From positions 310,001 through 374,000 of the forward strand of contig NZ_JAJAPW010000002.1 of assembly GCF_020523925.1 (NCBI RefSeq): 64,000 nt of DNA, written 5' to 3'. Shown in pieces: positions 54,500-63,927 of the stretch. The notes under the pieces were generated by a model, which did no database searches, was not told the origin of the DNA, and saw nothing but the letters and a program-made list of their open reading frames with translations. Made by a program: the position numbers and the translations under genes. The stretch comes from Neotamlana laminarinivorans (lineage in GTDB: Bacteria; Bacteroidota; Bacteroidia; Flavobacteriales; Flavobacteriaceae). The number at the start of each line of letters is the position of its first letter. The stretch's first letter is position 1.

Positions 54500-55417
54500 T
54501 TAATCCTGAACAATAATATCTTTTATATCATCTTTATTAAACTCAGGTTGAATAGTAACGTGGTTAATATTAAACTTTTCTTGTAATACAGTTTCAATTG
54601 TTAATAAAATAGCATCAAATTCTGTGATGGTAACATCTTCAATTAAATCTAAATGTGCTTCTAAATGCAATTCATCATCACTTAAATTCCAGATGTGTAC
54701 ATGATGTAATTTTTTTACTTTTGGTAACTTGTTAACTTCGTTTACAACTTCTTTAATATCAATATTTTCGGGTGTAAATAACATTAACATTTTGGTAGAA
54801 GATTTTAATAAAAAATAACCTACCCAAATTAAATACAAAGCAATTAAAAAAGTGAGTAAACTATCTACCCAAAACATATTAAAGTACTTCATTAACAAGC
54901 CACCAACTAAAACAGCAATACTTGCTAACATATCTGTTAATAAGTGTATATAAGCAGATTTTATATTAATATTATTACTAGATTCTTTTTTTAGCAAATA
55001 CACACTAAATCCGTTTCCTAAAATAGCCACAAGCGCAAGTATTATAACTAAATTAGATTCAATGATTTGCGGATTTTTAAAACGCTGCACAGCTTCTTTA
55101 ATTAAAACAATAGCAACAATTATTAAAGTAGAAGCATTTATGAAAGCTGCTAAAATTTCGGCACGTTTATAACCAAAAGTTCGTTGTTCTGAAGCGCGTT
55201 TATTAGTTAATTTCCTAGCTATATAGCTTACTATTAAAGATATAACATCGCTAAAATTATGCAATGCATCGCTTAATAAAGATAAACTACCAGAAATTAA
55301 ACCTCCAATAACTTGAGATGCTGTAATAAGTACATTTAAAAATATAGAAATTAACAGGTTTCTCCCTTTTAAATCTGGATGATGATGAACATGGTTATGC
55401 GAATAGTTGTGTTCCAT
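54500..55417 (-). CDS. Cation diffusion facilitator family transporter
   Basis: This exports divalent metals such as zinc or cobalt by proton antiport. The 305-aa protein has a His-rich N terminus (HNYSHNHVHHHPD) and six TM helices in residues 20-205, with LLSDALHNFSDVISLIVSY in TM2 and HLLTDMLASIAVLVGG in TM5 as metal-site helices. A cytoplasmic C-terminal domain has HHVHIWNLSDDELHLEAHL. It precedes elaA on the same strand and starts 5 nt after rpiB. Confidence 0.93.
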   Translation of the reverse strand: MEHNYSHNHVHHHPDLKGRNLLISIFLNVLITASQVIGGLISGSLSLLSDALHNFSDVISLIVSYIARKLTNKRASEQRTFGYKRAEILAAFINASTLIIVAIVLIKEAVQRFKNPQIIESNLVIILALVAILGNGFSVYLLKKESSNNINIKSAYIHLLTDMLASIAVLVGGLLMKYFNMFWVDSLLTFLIALYLIWVGYFLLKSSTKMLMLFTPENIDIKEVVNEVNKLPKVKKLHHVHIWNLSDDELHLEAHLDLIEDVTITEFDAILLTIETVLQEKFNINHVTIQPEFNKDDIKDIIVQD

Positions 55418-55422
55418 TCATA

Positions 55423-55857
55423 TTAACAAGATAACGGAATTTTATCTACACGTCGTTGATGACGACCGCCTTCAAATTCTGTATTTAAAAAAGTTTCAAC
55501 CATTTCAACAGCTTGTTCTATAGCTGTAAATCGTGAAGGAATGCATAATATATTAGCATTATTATGCCCACGAATAAGTTCAACTATTTCTTTAGTCCAA
55601 CATAAACCAGCACGAATACCTTGATGTTTATTAGCTGTTATAGCAACACCATTGGCACTACCACAAATTAAAATACCAAAAGTAGCTTTTTTGTTGGTAA
55701 CATCTGTGGCAACTGGATGAACAAAATCTGGATAATCTACACTATCTTTACTATCTGTACCGTGATTTAAAACGGTATATCCTCTTTCTTCAAGATATTT
55801 TACAATTGCGAATTTATAATCGGTACCAGCGTGGTCGTTTCCTATAGAAATTGTCAT
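55423..55857 (-). CDS. rpiB: Ribose 5-phosphate isomerase B
   Basis: RpiB interconverts ribose 5-phosphate and ribulose 5-phosphate. The 144-aa protein has SIGNDHAGTDYK, DYPDFVHPVATDV, GILICGSANGVAITANKHQGIRAGLCW in parts with the catalytic Cys, and NNANILCIPSRF. Length is standard. It begins the rpiB-CDF minus-strand pair and is divergent from the candidate origin region. Confidence 0.96.
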   Translation of the reverse strand: MTISIGNDHAGTDYKFAIVKYLEERGYTVLNHGTDSKDSVDYPDFVHPVATDVTNKKATFGILICGSANGVAITANKHQGIRAGLCWTKEIVELIRGHNNANILCIPSRFTAIEQAVEMVETFLNTEFEGGRHQRRVDKIPLSC

Positions 55858-56459
55858 TTTTTTATACTTTAATATATGTATACAAAGGTAACGAATTAGT
55901 ATTTAGATAGCTATCTGATAAAAAAACTTATCATTTATTTTAACATGTTAATAACCTCATATTTTTTACAAAAGCTGTGCATTAGTTTTTCATTACATGT
56001 TAATAACTGTTAATATGTTTTTAAAACATTTATTAGGTTTTTATCTAAAAAATTACAATCCGTAACGTTATCGTAACATACAAATTAGTTAATGTAAATT
56101 TTTGGTTAACTTATTAGCACTAAAATGTGCAGTTATAAGCACTATTAACAAACCATATTTATTAAAAATTAACAGTTAATTATGTTATTAACAATTGTTA
56201 ATAGTAATATAGAAAACATCTAAAAACAAAGATTTTACGTATACTAAATACTGTTAATTAGATATTAATTATTTTTAATAACCCATAAATCAAAATAAAT
56301 ATTAAAAAAGTTATACCGCTATTAACAAGCTATAATAACCATCATTTATTTTTTAAAATTTTTAAAAGAAAAAGATATTATAATATATAATGTGGATAAC
56401 TTAAAAATTAAATAATTTTACTTTAAATATTTACCAAACAATCTAAAACTTAACCTACA
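55858..56459. other. Candidate replication origin (oriC): AT-rich, DnaA-box-like cluster
   Basis: These 602 bp hold no gene and lie between divergent genes. A perfect consensus DnaA box (complement of TTATCCACA) lies at 56391-56399. TGTTAATAA or its complement TTATTAACA, 7 of 9 matches to the DnaA consensus, occurs at 55946-55954, 55998-56006 and 56185-56193. One-base variants lie at 56008-56016, 56142-56150, 56196-56204 and 56319-56327. A stretch almost free of G and C (56341-56390) beside the perfect box could be the unwinding element. No dnaA is in the window, which is often so in Bacteroidota. The assignment is inference. Confidence 0.5.
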
Positions 56460-57683
56460 ATGTTTAGAAAATTACTTTTATTACTTCTTGTTTTAATAAT
56501 ACAAAGAGTAAACTCGCAAACCTTTAACGACGGTGTTTTATTTTACACAGTTATAAATACAGAAAACAAATATGTTTCTGTTGAAAAACTAAGCGATTGT
56601 CCTGTTGGCAATTTAACTATTCCTGAAACGGCAACTTATTTAGATGTAAACTATACTGTTACTAGTATATCTGAAGATGCTTTTTCTAGTTGCGACCGCT
56701 TACTTAATGTAACTTTGCCTGAAACTATTACAGTTATTAACAATAATGCTTTTTATAATTGCCCCAGATTAGAAAGTATTAATATTCCTGAAAGCGTAAA
56801 TGAAATTGGGGACGAAGTATTTTATTATTGTCAAGCTTTAACAAATATTACTATACCCGAAGGTGTTACAACTATTGGTAAATATACTTTTTTTTATTGT
56901 ACCAATTTGGACACTATAAATTTACCTAGTACAATAAATACAATAAAAACAAATGCTTTTTCGTACTGCGAAGGTTTGGTAAATATTAATTTACCAGATG
57001 CACTCACAACCATTGAAAATTATGCTTTTTTTAAATGTGAAAGTTTAAGAAGTTTAACTATACCAGAAAATATAAACAGAATAGAATATTATACCTTTTC
57101 ATTTTGTAGTTCATTAGTTTCAATAGAATTACCTAATAATTTAACTTTTATTGGTACTGCTGCGTTTAATTTCTGTTCAAGTCTAGAAAATTTAACTATT
57201 CCTGTTTCTGTTAACACTATACAAGATTATGCTTTTGGTTCTTGTACAGGTTTAAAAAACGTAACAGTAAATTGGTCTACACCTCTAGTTATAAATGATG
57301 TTTATGGTAATAGTAACATGTTTAATGGTGTAAACTTACCGGATGTAAATTTATACGTAATTCCAGATTATATTACCGATTATGAAATGGCTGATGTTTG
57401 GCAAGATTTTAATATTCAAGGTCAAACTTTATCAAATACTGAGATAATCAAACTAGACCAAAATGTTACTTTATATCCAAATCCGGTTTCTAATAATGTT
57501 TTATACATTAAATTATCTAATAACTTACAGCTTAATCAATTAAAACTATTTAATTTACAAGGACAAATAATAAAAAGTACCGAAAAAGCAATACTTAATA
57601 CAAATAATTTAAAAAGTGGAATGTATTTGGTTGAAGTTAGCACTAATTCGGGTAAATTATTAAAAAAAATTATGGTATTGTAA
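56460..57683 (+). CDS. BspA-like leucine-rich repeat protein with T9SS type A sorting tail
   Basis: The 407-aa protein has a signal peptide (about 1-19, ending RVNSQ). About nine LRR_5/BspA repeats of roughly 23 residues follow (repeating xIPExVxxIGxxxFxxCxxL, seen as SINIPESVNEIGDEVFYYC and NITIPEGVTTIGKYTFFYC). A C-terminal type A sorting domain (LYPNPVSNNVLYIKL to SGKLLKKIMVL) ends it. BspA-type LRR proteins are surface adhesins. The regular repeat makes it a good target for recombination. Confidence 0.92.
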   Translation: MFRKLLLLLLVLIIQRVNSQTFNDGVLFYTVINTENKYVSVEKLSDCPVGNLTIPETATYLDVNYTVTSISEDAFSSCDRLLNVTLPETITVINNNAFYNCPRLESINIPESVNEIGDEVFYYCQALTNITIPEGVTTIGKYTFFYCTNLDTINLPSTINTIKTNAFSYCEGLVNINLPDALTTIENYAFFKCESLRSLTIPENINRIEYYTFSFCSSLVSIELPNNLTFIGTAAFNFCSSLENLTIPVSVNTIQDYAFGSCTGLKNVTVNWSTPLVINDVYGNSNMFNGVNLPDVNLYVIPDYITDYEMADVWQDFNIQGQTLSNTEIIKLDQNVTLYPNPVSNNVLYIKLSNNLQLNQLKLFNLQGQIIKSTEKAILNTNNLKSGMYLVEVSTNSGKLLKKIMVL

Positions 57684-57706
57684 ATTTTAATAATTTATAA
57701 ATCATT

Positions 57707-57738
57707 AAAGCTCAAGTATTAATTCTTGGGCTTTTTTT
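57707..57738 (+). terminator. Intrinsic terminator after the BspA-like gene
   Basis: AAAGCTCAAG (57707-57716) pairs with CTTGGGCTTT (57725-57734), with one G-U pair and a T run. Confidence 0.85.
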
Positions 57739-57778
57739 GTTTTAATTACTATTAAAACTATGTTTAATTTAATTGTTG

Positions 57779-57786
57779 TAGCTTTG
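57779..57786 (+). promoter_or_regulatory. -7 promoter box of rnr
   Basis: TAGCTTTG matches TAnnTTTG. It leaves a leader of about 85 nt before the rnr ATG, longer than for most genes here. Confidence 0.45.
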
Positions 57787-57878
57787 TAATCTAGAAATAG
57801 CAATTACTTCACAATAAAAAGCTATTTAATAACTCAATTTCCTTTATCTTAGGAAATAAATAAGATTACAAATATTAC

Positions 57879-60110
57879 ATGAGCAGAAAAAGAAAAGGAA
57901 AATCCAAAAAAAAGGGGATTTCCAACCTTACAAATACAATTTTAAGCATATTAAAAAAAGATCGAAATCAAGCGTTTAATTATAAACAAATAGCTGCAAA
58001 ACTAGGTGTTAACGATGCTAGTAGCCGTAACCAAATTATAAAAACTTTAGCCAAACTTGCTGGAAAACAAGAAATTGAAGAAGTAGATCGTGGTAAATTT
58101 AAAGCCGTTGTTAATACCGAATATTACACCGGTATTTTAGATTTATCTGCAAGAGGTTCTGGATATATTATTTGCGACGAGTTTGAAGAAGATATATACA
58201 TAGCTTCAAACAATATTAATCGTGCGTTAAACGGAGACGAAGTAGAATTTTACTTATACAAACGCCGTAAACGTGGCAAAATGGAAGGTGAAATTACGCA
58301 AGTTTTAAAACGAGATAAAAGTGAGTATGTAGGTGTAATTCAATTACATAGTAATTATGCATTTGTAGTGCCAGATAGTACAAAAATGTATAAAGATATT
58401 TTTGTACCCATAAATAAAACTTTTAAAGCCGAAGATGGAGATAAAGTATTAGTAAAACTTGAAGATTGGCCAGAAAAAGCCGATTCTCCTTACGGAAAAG
58501 TAATAAAAGTTCTAGGTAAACCAGGAGAACACAATACAGAAATTCATGCTATTTTAGCCGATTATGGTTTACCAAGCGAATTTCCAGAAGCCGTTGAAGC
58601 TTATGCAAATGAGTTAGATACATCTATAACCGAAAACGAAATAGCTAAACGACGTGATATGCGTAAAGATTTAACCTTTACCATCGATCCTAAAGACGCA
58701 AAAGATTTTGATGATGCATTATCATTTAAAAAATTAGAAAATGGTTTATTCGAAGTTGGTATTCATATAGCAGATGTATCACATTATTTACAAGAAGGCA
58801 CCGTTCTAGATGATGAAGCTTACGAGCGAGCCACATCGGTTTATTTAGTAGATAGAGTAGTGCCAATGCTACCCGAAGTACTATCTAACAATGCCTGTTC
58901 ATTGCGTCCGCATGAAGAAAAATATACATTTTCGGCAGTATTTACTTTAAACGATAAAGCTGAAATAAAAGACCAATGGTTTGGTAGAACAGTAACTTAT
59001 AGTGATGCTCGTTTTGCTTACGAAGAAGCTCAGGCAATAATTGAAAATAATTCCGGTGTCACGCTGGGTGCGATCGAAACGTCAAAAATCAATACCGAAA
59101 TTCCAGAAGAAGTATCATTAACAGGAAAAGCATATAAAACAAAACCCGAAATTGCCGAAGCTGTTTTAGTATTAGATAAACTCGCTAAAAAAATGCGCGG
59201 TGAGCGTATGCGTTCTGGAGCTATTTCTTTCGATAAAGTTGAAGTAAAATTCAATTTAGATGAAAATAATGATCCGGTTGGTGTTTTCTTTAAAACCAGT
59301 AAAGATGCTAATAAATTAATTGAAGAATTTATGCTTCTTGCTAACCGAAAAGTATCGGAATTTATTGGTAAACAATCGCCTAAAAAAACCTTTGTTTACA
59401 GAGTTCATGACGAGCCAGACGAAAGTAAATTAGCTAGTTTACAAGGTGTTGTAAAACGTTTTGGTTATAAACTCGATTTTAAAGATAGAAAATCTACTTC
59501 AACTTCATTAAATAATTTACTTAAAGAAGTTAATGGTAAAAAAGAGCAAAATTTAGTCGATACTTTAGCCATACGAAGTATGAGTAAAGCCGAATATTCT
59601 ACACACAATATTGGGCATTATGGTTTAGCATTCGATTATTACAGCCACTTTACATCGCCTATACGCCGTTATCCGGACGTTATGGCACACCGATTAATAC
59701 AACACTATTTAGAGGGCGGAAAAAGCGCTAATGAAGATGTTTACGAAGAAAAATGTAAACACTCCAGCGATATGGAAAATTTAGCCACAAAAGCCGAACG
59801 CGATTCTATTAAATACATGCAAATTCGATTTATGGAAGATCATAAAGATGAAGAATTTATAGGTGTTATTTCTGGAGTAACAGATTGGGGTATTTATGTT
59901 GAAATTATTTCGAATAAATGTGAAGGTATGGTAAGTGTTCGTGATATGACAGATGATCATTATGCTTTCGATCAAGAACTTTACGCTATGGTTGGCAAAA
60001 GTAATAAAATTGTTTATCAACTTGGTGATGAAGTTGTTGTAAAAGTAAAAAATACCGATTTAGTTAAAAAACACTTAGATTTTACTTTAATAGGTAAAGC
60101 TGAGGAATAA
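57879..60110 (+). CDS. rnr: Ribonuclease R
   Basis: RNase R is a 3'-to-5' exoribonuclease that degrades structured RNA. The 743-aa protein has a basic N-terminal tail (MSRKRKGKSKKKG), a winged HTH (about 25-75), two cold-shock domains, the RNB catalytic core with the DPKDAKDFDDALSF metal-binding aspartates, HFTSPIRRYPDVMAHR and a C-terminal S1 domain (FIGVISGVTDWGIYVEI). It is monocistronic and has a rather long leader. Confidence 0.96.
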   Translation: MSRKRKGKSKKKGISNLTNTILSILKKDRNQAFNYKQIAAKLGVNDASSRNQIIKTLAKLAGKQEIEEVDRGKFKAVVNTEYYTGILDLSARGSGYIICDEFEEDIYIASNNINRALNGDEVEFYLYKRRKRGKMEGEITQVLKRDKSEYVGVIQLHSNYAFVVPDSTKMYKDIFVPINKTFKAEDGDKVLVKLEDWPEKADSPYGKVIKVLGKPGEHNTEIHAILADYGLPSEFPEAVEAYANELDTSITENEIAKRRDMRKDLTFTIDPKDAKDFDDALSFKKLENGLFEVGIHIADVSHYLQEGTVLDDEAYERATSVYLVDRVVPMLPEVLSNNACSLRPHEEKYTFSAVFTLNDKAEIKDQWFGRTVTYSDARFAYEEAQAIIENNSGVTLGAIETSKINTEIPEEVSLTGKAYKTKPEIAEAVLVLDKLAKKMRGERMRSGAISFDKVEVKFNLDENNDPVGVFFKTSKDANKLIEEFMLLANRKVSEFIGKQSPKKTFVYRVHDEPDESKLASLQGVVKRFGYKLDFKDRKSTSTSLNNLLKEVNGKKEQNLVDTLAIRSMSKAEYSTHNIGHYGLAFDYYSHFTSPIRRYPDVMAHRLIQHYLEGGKSANEDVYEEKCKHSSDMENLATKAERDSIKYMQIRFMEDHKDEEFIGVISGVTDWGIYVEIISNKCEGMVSVRDMTDDHYAFDQELYAMVGKSNKIVYQLGDEVVVKVKNTDLVKKHLDFTLIGKAEE

Positions 60111-60193
60111 GCTTAAAATATAGAGTATAATAAAGAAATAGCTTGTTTAAAATATTTTAAACAAGCTATTATTATTTTAATATTATGAATTTT

Positions 60194-60742
60194 TTAATAG
60201 TCTGTAACCGAGCTCCAGTTTTCACCAGATTTTATACGGTATAATTGCATTTCAGAAATTCCAAATTGTTTAGCAATCATTTTTAAACGTGTTCTGCGGT
60301 TAGGATCGTTTATTTTTCGTTTTATTAACCTAACTTTACTTTCGGTAAGCTTCGCATAAGTACGTTTTCTAGGTTTATTTTTATATTCTGGATTACTAAA
60401 TTGATGAATTTCTTTTTCGCGTTTAGTAGCCCATTTTAAGTTTTCAACCCGGTTATCATTTTTATCGTAATTCAAATGAATTACATAAACGCCATCATTT
60501 TGTTCTAAAAAGTGTTGTGCAACAAGTTTGTGAATGTATCGGCTAGTAGATTTTCCATTTACCTTTTGTTTTACTGGTAAATTTCGGTAACCGTTTATAT
60601 ACGATTCTTTTACTAAAAATTCTTTTTCACCTTTACAATTAATAACTCTTCCGTAGTTCGAAATTTTAAATTTTTCGTTCTCGGCAATACCTTCATCAAA
60701 TTTAATTTCTTTCCATTCTTCTTTCCAATAATCCCTTATCAT
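60194..60742 (-). CDS. NUMOD4/HNH endonuclease-like protein
   Basis: The 182-aa protein has a NUMOD4 DNA-binding segment (about 1-55, EEWKEIKFDEGIAENEKFKISNYGRV in part), then an HNH_3-type region with IHKLVAQHFL and YVIHLNYDKNDNRVENLKWAT, and a basic C-terminal region with a helix-turn-helix (LKMIAKQFGISEMQLYRIKSG). NUMOD4-HNH proteins are usually homing endonucleases in introns or phage, but no intron or phage is visible around it. It may be a free-standing or domesticated endonuclease. Its 3' end is 84 nt from rnr, convergent. Confidence 0.85.
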   Translation of the reverse strand: MIRDYWKEEWKEIKFDEGIAENEKFKISNYGRVINCKGEKEFLVKESYINGYRNLPVKQKVNGKSTSRYIHKLVAQHFLEQNDGVYVIHLNYDKNDNRVENLKWATKREKEIHQFSNPEYKNKPRKRTYAKLTESKVRLIKRKINDPNRRTRLKMIAKQFGISEMQLYRIKSGENWSSVTDY

Positions 60743-60875
60743 AATTTTTTATTTTTATAGCAATAGCAAAAGTTACTCAAAAATATGATAAGGATAAAGG
60801 CTTTTTGTTAAAAACTAATGTTTTAAATTGTTTTGAAAGAAATAAAGTACTGGTTTTATTTGATTTTTCTTAAAA

Positions 60876-61757
60876 TTAAGGGTTTACATTGCATTTTCGT
60901 TGTTTTGATCGGTAAAATACATCTATAGCAACAATTAAAATAATCATAATTATAGAAGCAAAATATGATCCCTCAAACCCAAAATTTCCACCGTTAAATG
61001 TATTGCTTTTTATAATTTTAAAGTTAATTATGGAGTAAAAATCTTGTCCGCTAACATTAAATCCAATTAATGATTGACATAAATTCCAACTTAAATGTAA
61101 TGCAATAGCAAACCATAAGTTTTTGGTGTGTATGTAAACAATGCCTAATAATAATCCTGCTAAGAATATGTTTATAAATGAAATCAAATTTATGTTTGGA
61201 TTGGCTGCATGCATTAATGAAAATAGAATTGATGATAATAATAAAGCTAAATATTTATTAACTGAGTACATAAAATTTTTTAAAACATAGCCTCTAACTA
61301 ATATTTCTTCAGAAAAAGCTACAGCTGTAAATAAAATTACAGAGTAAATAATTTTTTTTGTATTTACATTTATAAAGGTTAATTCAATTTCATTTAAACC
61401 AATAAGTGTATAATAGGCAAGTATCATAATTACTGTGCCTAAAATTAGGCCTGAAACTATGTGTAATATTTTTTTATTTAAGCTTAAGCCTATATCAATA
61501 TATTTTTCTTTATCTAAGTATTTAACAAATAACCATGTAATTACAATGGTTGCTATTAGGCTAAATATTTGAATAACTGTTTCTTGATATTCAGATCTGT
61601 TATTCACGTTATTCAGTAAATCTGATAAACTCACTCCAGATACTATAATGCCAATAAATTGAAATATTGTAGAGACAACTAGGAACGGAATTATAATTAA
61701 TAACGCACGAACCCAACCCATTTTTTTGTCATTCATAATTTGTAAGATTTTATCCAA
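60876..61757 (-). CDS. CPBP family intramembrane glutamic metalloprotease
   Basis: This CAAX-protease/Abi (CPBP) family member has 293 aa and about eight TM helices. The EExxxR motif is at Glu150-Glu151-Arg155 (SEEILVRGYV). The second motif has His183 (LMHAANPN) and the third His221 (ALHLSWN), giving a complete active site. Substrates are unknown; some relatives act in bacteriocin self-immunity. It is monocistronic, with an AGAGCCTTTT-type inverted repeat (61763-61803) acting as terminator of the lipoprotein gene side. Confidence 0.88.
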   Translation of the reverse strand: MDKILQIMNDKKMGWVRALLIIIPFLVVSTIFQFIGIIVSGVSLSDLLNNVNNRSEYQETVIQIFSLIATIVITWLFVKYLDKEKYIDIGLSLNKKILHIVSGLILGTVIMILAYYTLIGLNEIELTFINVNTKKIIYSVILFTAVAFSEEILVRGYVLKNFMYSVNKYLALLLSSILFSLMHAANPNINLISFINIFLAGLLLGIVYIHTKNLWFAIALHLSWNLCQSLIGFNVSGQDFYSIINFKIIKSNTFNGGNFGFEGSYFASIIMIILIVAIDVFYRSKQRKCNVNP

Positions 61758-61768
61758 ATAAACAAAAA

Positions 61769-61803
61769 AAGAGCCTTTTAAATTGTTTAAAAGGCTCTTT
61801 TTT
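61769..61803. terminator. Terminator-like hairpin between the CPBP and lipoprotein genes
   Basis: AAAGAGCCTTTTAAA and TTTAAAAGGCTCTTT are near-perfectly complementary and are flanked by A and T runs on both sides, so it can act in either direction. Both flanking genes are on the minus strand, so it most likely ends the lipoprotein transcript. Confidence 0.8.
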
Positions 61804-61819
61804 TAATATTAATTTAGGT

Positions 61820-62659
61820 TTATATTTTAAAATCTTCAGGCGTTAAACCGTTATTAAATTTAATGTTGCTCCAGGTTACGTTAATCCAAGGATCTTGAGT
61901 TACTGTAGCGTTCCAGTCAGATTTTTTATAATGCCTTTTAGTTGGTATTAACAAGTCTTCAATTTTTTCATATTCCATGGTCATTAAAAATGGAGTTTCC
62001 ATAACTCCAAAATCTGCTACTGTAAATAAAAATTGATCCGCTAGTTTAGTTTCTTTATTAATGTATAATTGATAAATATCTGTAGGTTTATCGTTTATAG
62101 ATTCAAATGAAACTTTTACAATGTCATAGTTTTTACCATTAACATCCTTTTCACCTATGTATTCATAAATTAATCCCGGATCTAATAATTTTTGATACAT
62201 AGCAAACCAGTAAAAGTTAGTTGGTCTGTTAAAAGCAACACGTTTAATTGCTGTTTCATTTTCTATGTACTTACCATCATGTTTAAGTAAATATTGTTCT
62301 CCGTTATAACTTTGCTCAAAAGGTCCGTTTAAGTCTGGTAAGGTGCGTTCATGTTTCGTATATTTTCCATAAGATAATTCACCATCAAATAAATACTTTT
62401 CGGTAGAAATATCAGATTTTCCGTCAGGAGTTTGGTAAGTGTAAGTATAAATTACATCATGTTTTTTACGTAATTGGTTGTAGTTACCCACCACTTGTAC
62501 CATGTTATAAACTAATTCATGACCTTTATTTTTAAAAGTAGGAGTAGCAGTTTTTTCAGTAGGTTGTTCTTTATTAATTTGAACGTCTTTTTTTGGTGTA
62601 TTGTTGCACGATACAATCAATACAGAAGATAGAATAAGTGTGTAAAAGTAATTTTTCAT
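61820..62659 (-). CDS. Uncharacterised outer-membrane-type lipoprotein
   Basis: The 279-aa protein has a lipobox at Cys18 (LIVSCNNT) and a Lys/Thr-rich linker. An all-beta domain follows (KHDVIYTYTYQTPDGKSDIS, TNFYWFAMYQKLLDPGLIYEYIGEKDV in parts, DIYQLYINKETKLADQFLF). The pattern of strands and the YxLYINKxTxLxD stretch recall Lol-type outer-membrane lipoprotein-sorting/LolA-like folds or DUF6503-type proteins of Bacteroidota, but the family is uncertain. No operon partners are seen. Confidence 0.7.
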   Translation of the reverse strand: MKNYFYTLILSSVLIVSCNNTPKKDVQINKEQPTEKTATPTFKNKGHELVYNMVQVVGNYNQLRKKHDVIYTYTYQTPDGKSDISTEKYLFDGELSYGKYTKHERTLPDLNGPFEQSYNGEQYLLKHDGKYIENETAIKRVAFNRPTNFYWFAMYQKLLDPGLIYEYIGEKDVNGKNYDIVKVSFESINDKPTDIYQLYINKETKLADQFLFTVADFGVMETPFLMTMEYEKIEDLLIPTKRHYKKSDWNATVTQDPWINVTWSNIKFNNGLTPEDFKI

Positions 62660-62773
62660 TATCTTATATAATTATATTTTCGATAAATTTATAACTAAAT
62701 AAACGGTTAGATACAATTAAGGTGTAACTTTAACAATCTTTTAAATACTAACACGTTAAAAATTTTAATAAAT

Positions 62774-63067
62774 ATGATTTTAACTACTACAAATACTATT
62801 GAAGGCTATAAAATTTCAGATTATTTAGGTATTGTAACAGGTGTTTCTACACTTTTAAAAACAAATTTTTCGTTTAGTACGCAAAAAAATCTAAATTCAT
62901 TTTCAGAGCTTATAGATAAGGCTAAAGAAGAAGCTTTTCAAAAACTTAAAACAAATGCTAGCCAATTAAAAGCTAATGCTGTAGTAGGCATTAGTATTGA
63001 TTTTGAAAATGAAAGTGGCGCATATTTTTTTGTGTCTGTAACAGGTACAGCCGTAAAAGTTGCTTAA
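62774..63067 (+). CDS. YbjQ/UPF0145 family heavy-metal-binding-domain-like protein
   Basis: The 97-aa protein matches the YbjQ (DUF74) family: MILTTTNTIEGYKISDYLGIVTG at the start, then a helix (about 45-70, ELIDKAKEEAFQKLKTNA), the conserved ANAVVGISIDFE strand and the final VTGTAVKV. YbjQ proteins form oligomers; their function is unknown. It is divergent from the lipoprotein gene and stands alone. Confidence 0.9.
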   Translation: MILTTTNTIEGYKISDYLGIVTGVSTLLKTNFSFSTQKNLNSFSELIDKAKEEAFQKLKTNASQLKANAVVGISIDFENESGAYFFVSVTGTAVKVA

Positions 63068-63165
63068 ATTATTAATGTTTTGCTAAAGTTTTAATAGCAT
63101 GGAACAATTCTTGATAGTTTTACGTAAATTATTAAAAGTAGAATTTAAAATTTTTAAAATTTAAA

Positions 63166-63840
63166 ATGAAAACCTTAGTAAAAACCTTAGTATTATTTAT
63201 AACAGCTAGTTTATTTTCTCAAAACAGTATTGAAAAAACTGTTGGTGAATTTAAAGAATTAAAAGTATACGATTTAATAAATGTCGAGTTAATTCCTGCT
63301 AAAGAAGATAAAGTTGAAATTTCTGGAGATAATAAAGATGATGTTATAATTGTGAATAAAAATGGCACTTTAAAAATAAAAATGAGTCTAGGAGAATCTT
63401 TTGATGGTAACAAGACAAAAGTGAAACTATTTTACACTAAAATTGATATTATTGATGTTAACGAAGGTGCTAAAGTAACAGCTAAAGACCCTATTAAACA
63501 ATTTGAAATAGATTTAAAAGCTCAAGAAGGTGGTATTATAAATGTTCCTGTAGATGTATCTTTTACCAATGTAAAAGCTGTAACGGGAGGAATTGTTCAA
63601 GCTTCTGGTACATCTAAAACTCAAAATATATCTTTATATACAGGTGGCGAATATCAAGGAAAGGATTTAGAAACTGAAAGAACAGATGTATCAATAAAAG
63701 CGGCTGGAGATGCTTATGTAAAAGCATCGAATTTAGTTGATGCTAAAGTAAGAGCAGGAGGTACCGTTCATGTTTATGGTAACCCAAAAGAAGTTGTAGA
63801 GAGTACAACTTTTGGTGGAAGTATTAAACGAATAAATTAA
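63166..63840 (+). CDS. DUF2807 (head GIN domain) secreted protein
   Basis: The 224-aa protein has a signal peptide (about 1-18, ending FSQ), then a right-handed beta-helix-like DUF2807 domain: FKELKVYDLINVELIPAKED, VNEGAKVTAKDPIK, DLKAQEGGIINVPVDV and a final GGTVHVYGNP. These proteins are common in Bacteroidota, are exported and are of unknown function. It is preceded at 98 nt by ybjQ on the same strand. Confidence 0.88.
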   Translation: MKTLVKTLVLFITASLFSQNSIEKTVGEFKELKVYDLINVELIPAKEDKVEISGDNKDDVIIVNKNGTLKIKMSLGESFDGNKTKVKLFYTKIDIIDVNEGAKVTAKDPIKQFEIDLKAQEGGIINVPVDVSFTNVKAVTGGIVQASGTSKTQNISLYTGGEYQGKDLETERTDVSIKAAGDAYVKASNLVDAKVRAGGTVHVYGNPKEVVESTTFGGSIKRIN

Positions 63841-63927
63841 ATTTTTTTACTTAGCAAGCACTATACAAAGTAATTGTTAGTTGTTATTTTTACTATATTT
63901 AGCTATACAACAAACTAAACATACATT

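Noticed and set aside
54500-55417. Metal-resistance island around the CDF transporter
   Set aside because: Only the single CDF gene is present, flanked by rpiB and a GNAT gene; no regulator or other metal genes.
56460-57683. BspA-like repeats as a CRISPR or DNA tandem array
   Set aside because: The periodicity is at the protein level (LRR units) with diverged codons, not identical DNA repeats.
60194-60742. Group I or II intron around the HNH gene
   Set aside because: No split gene or intron core elements were seen. rnr next to it is intact.
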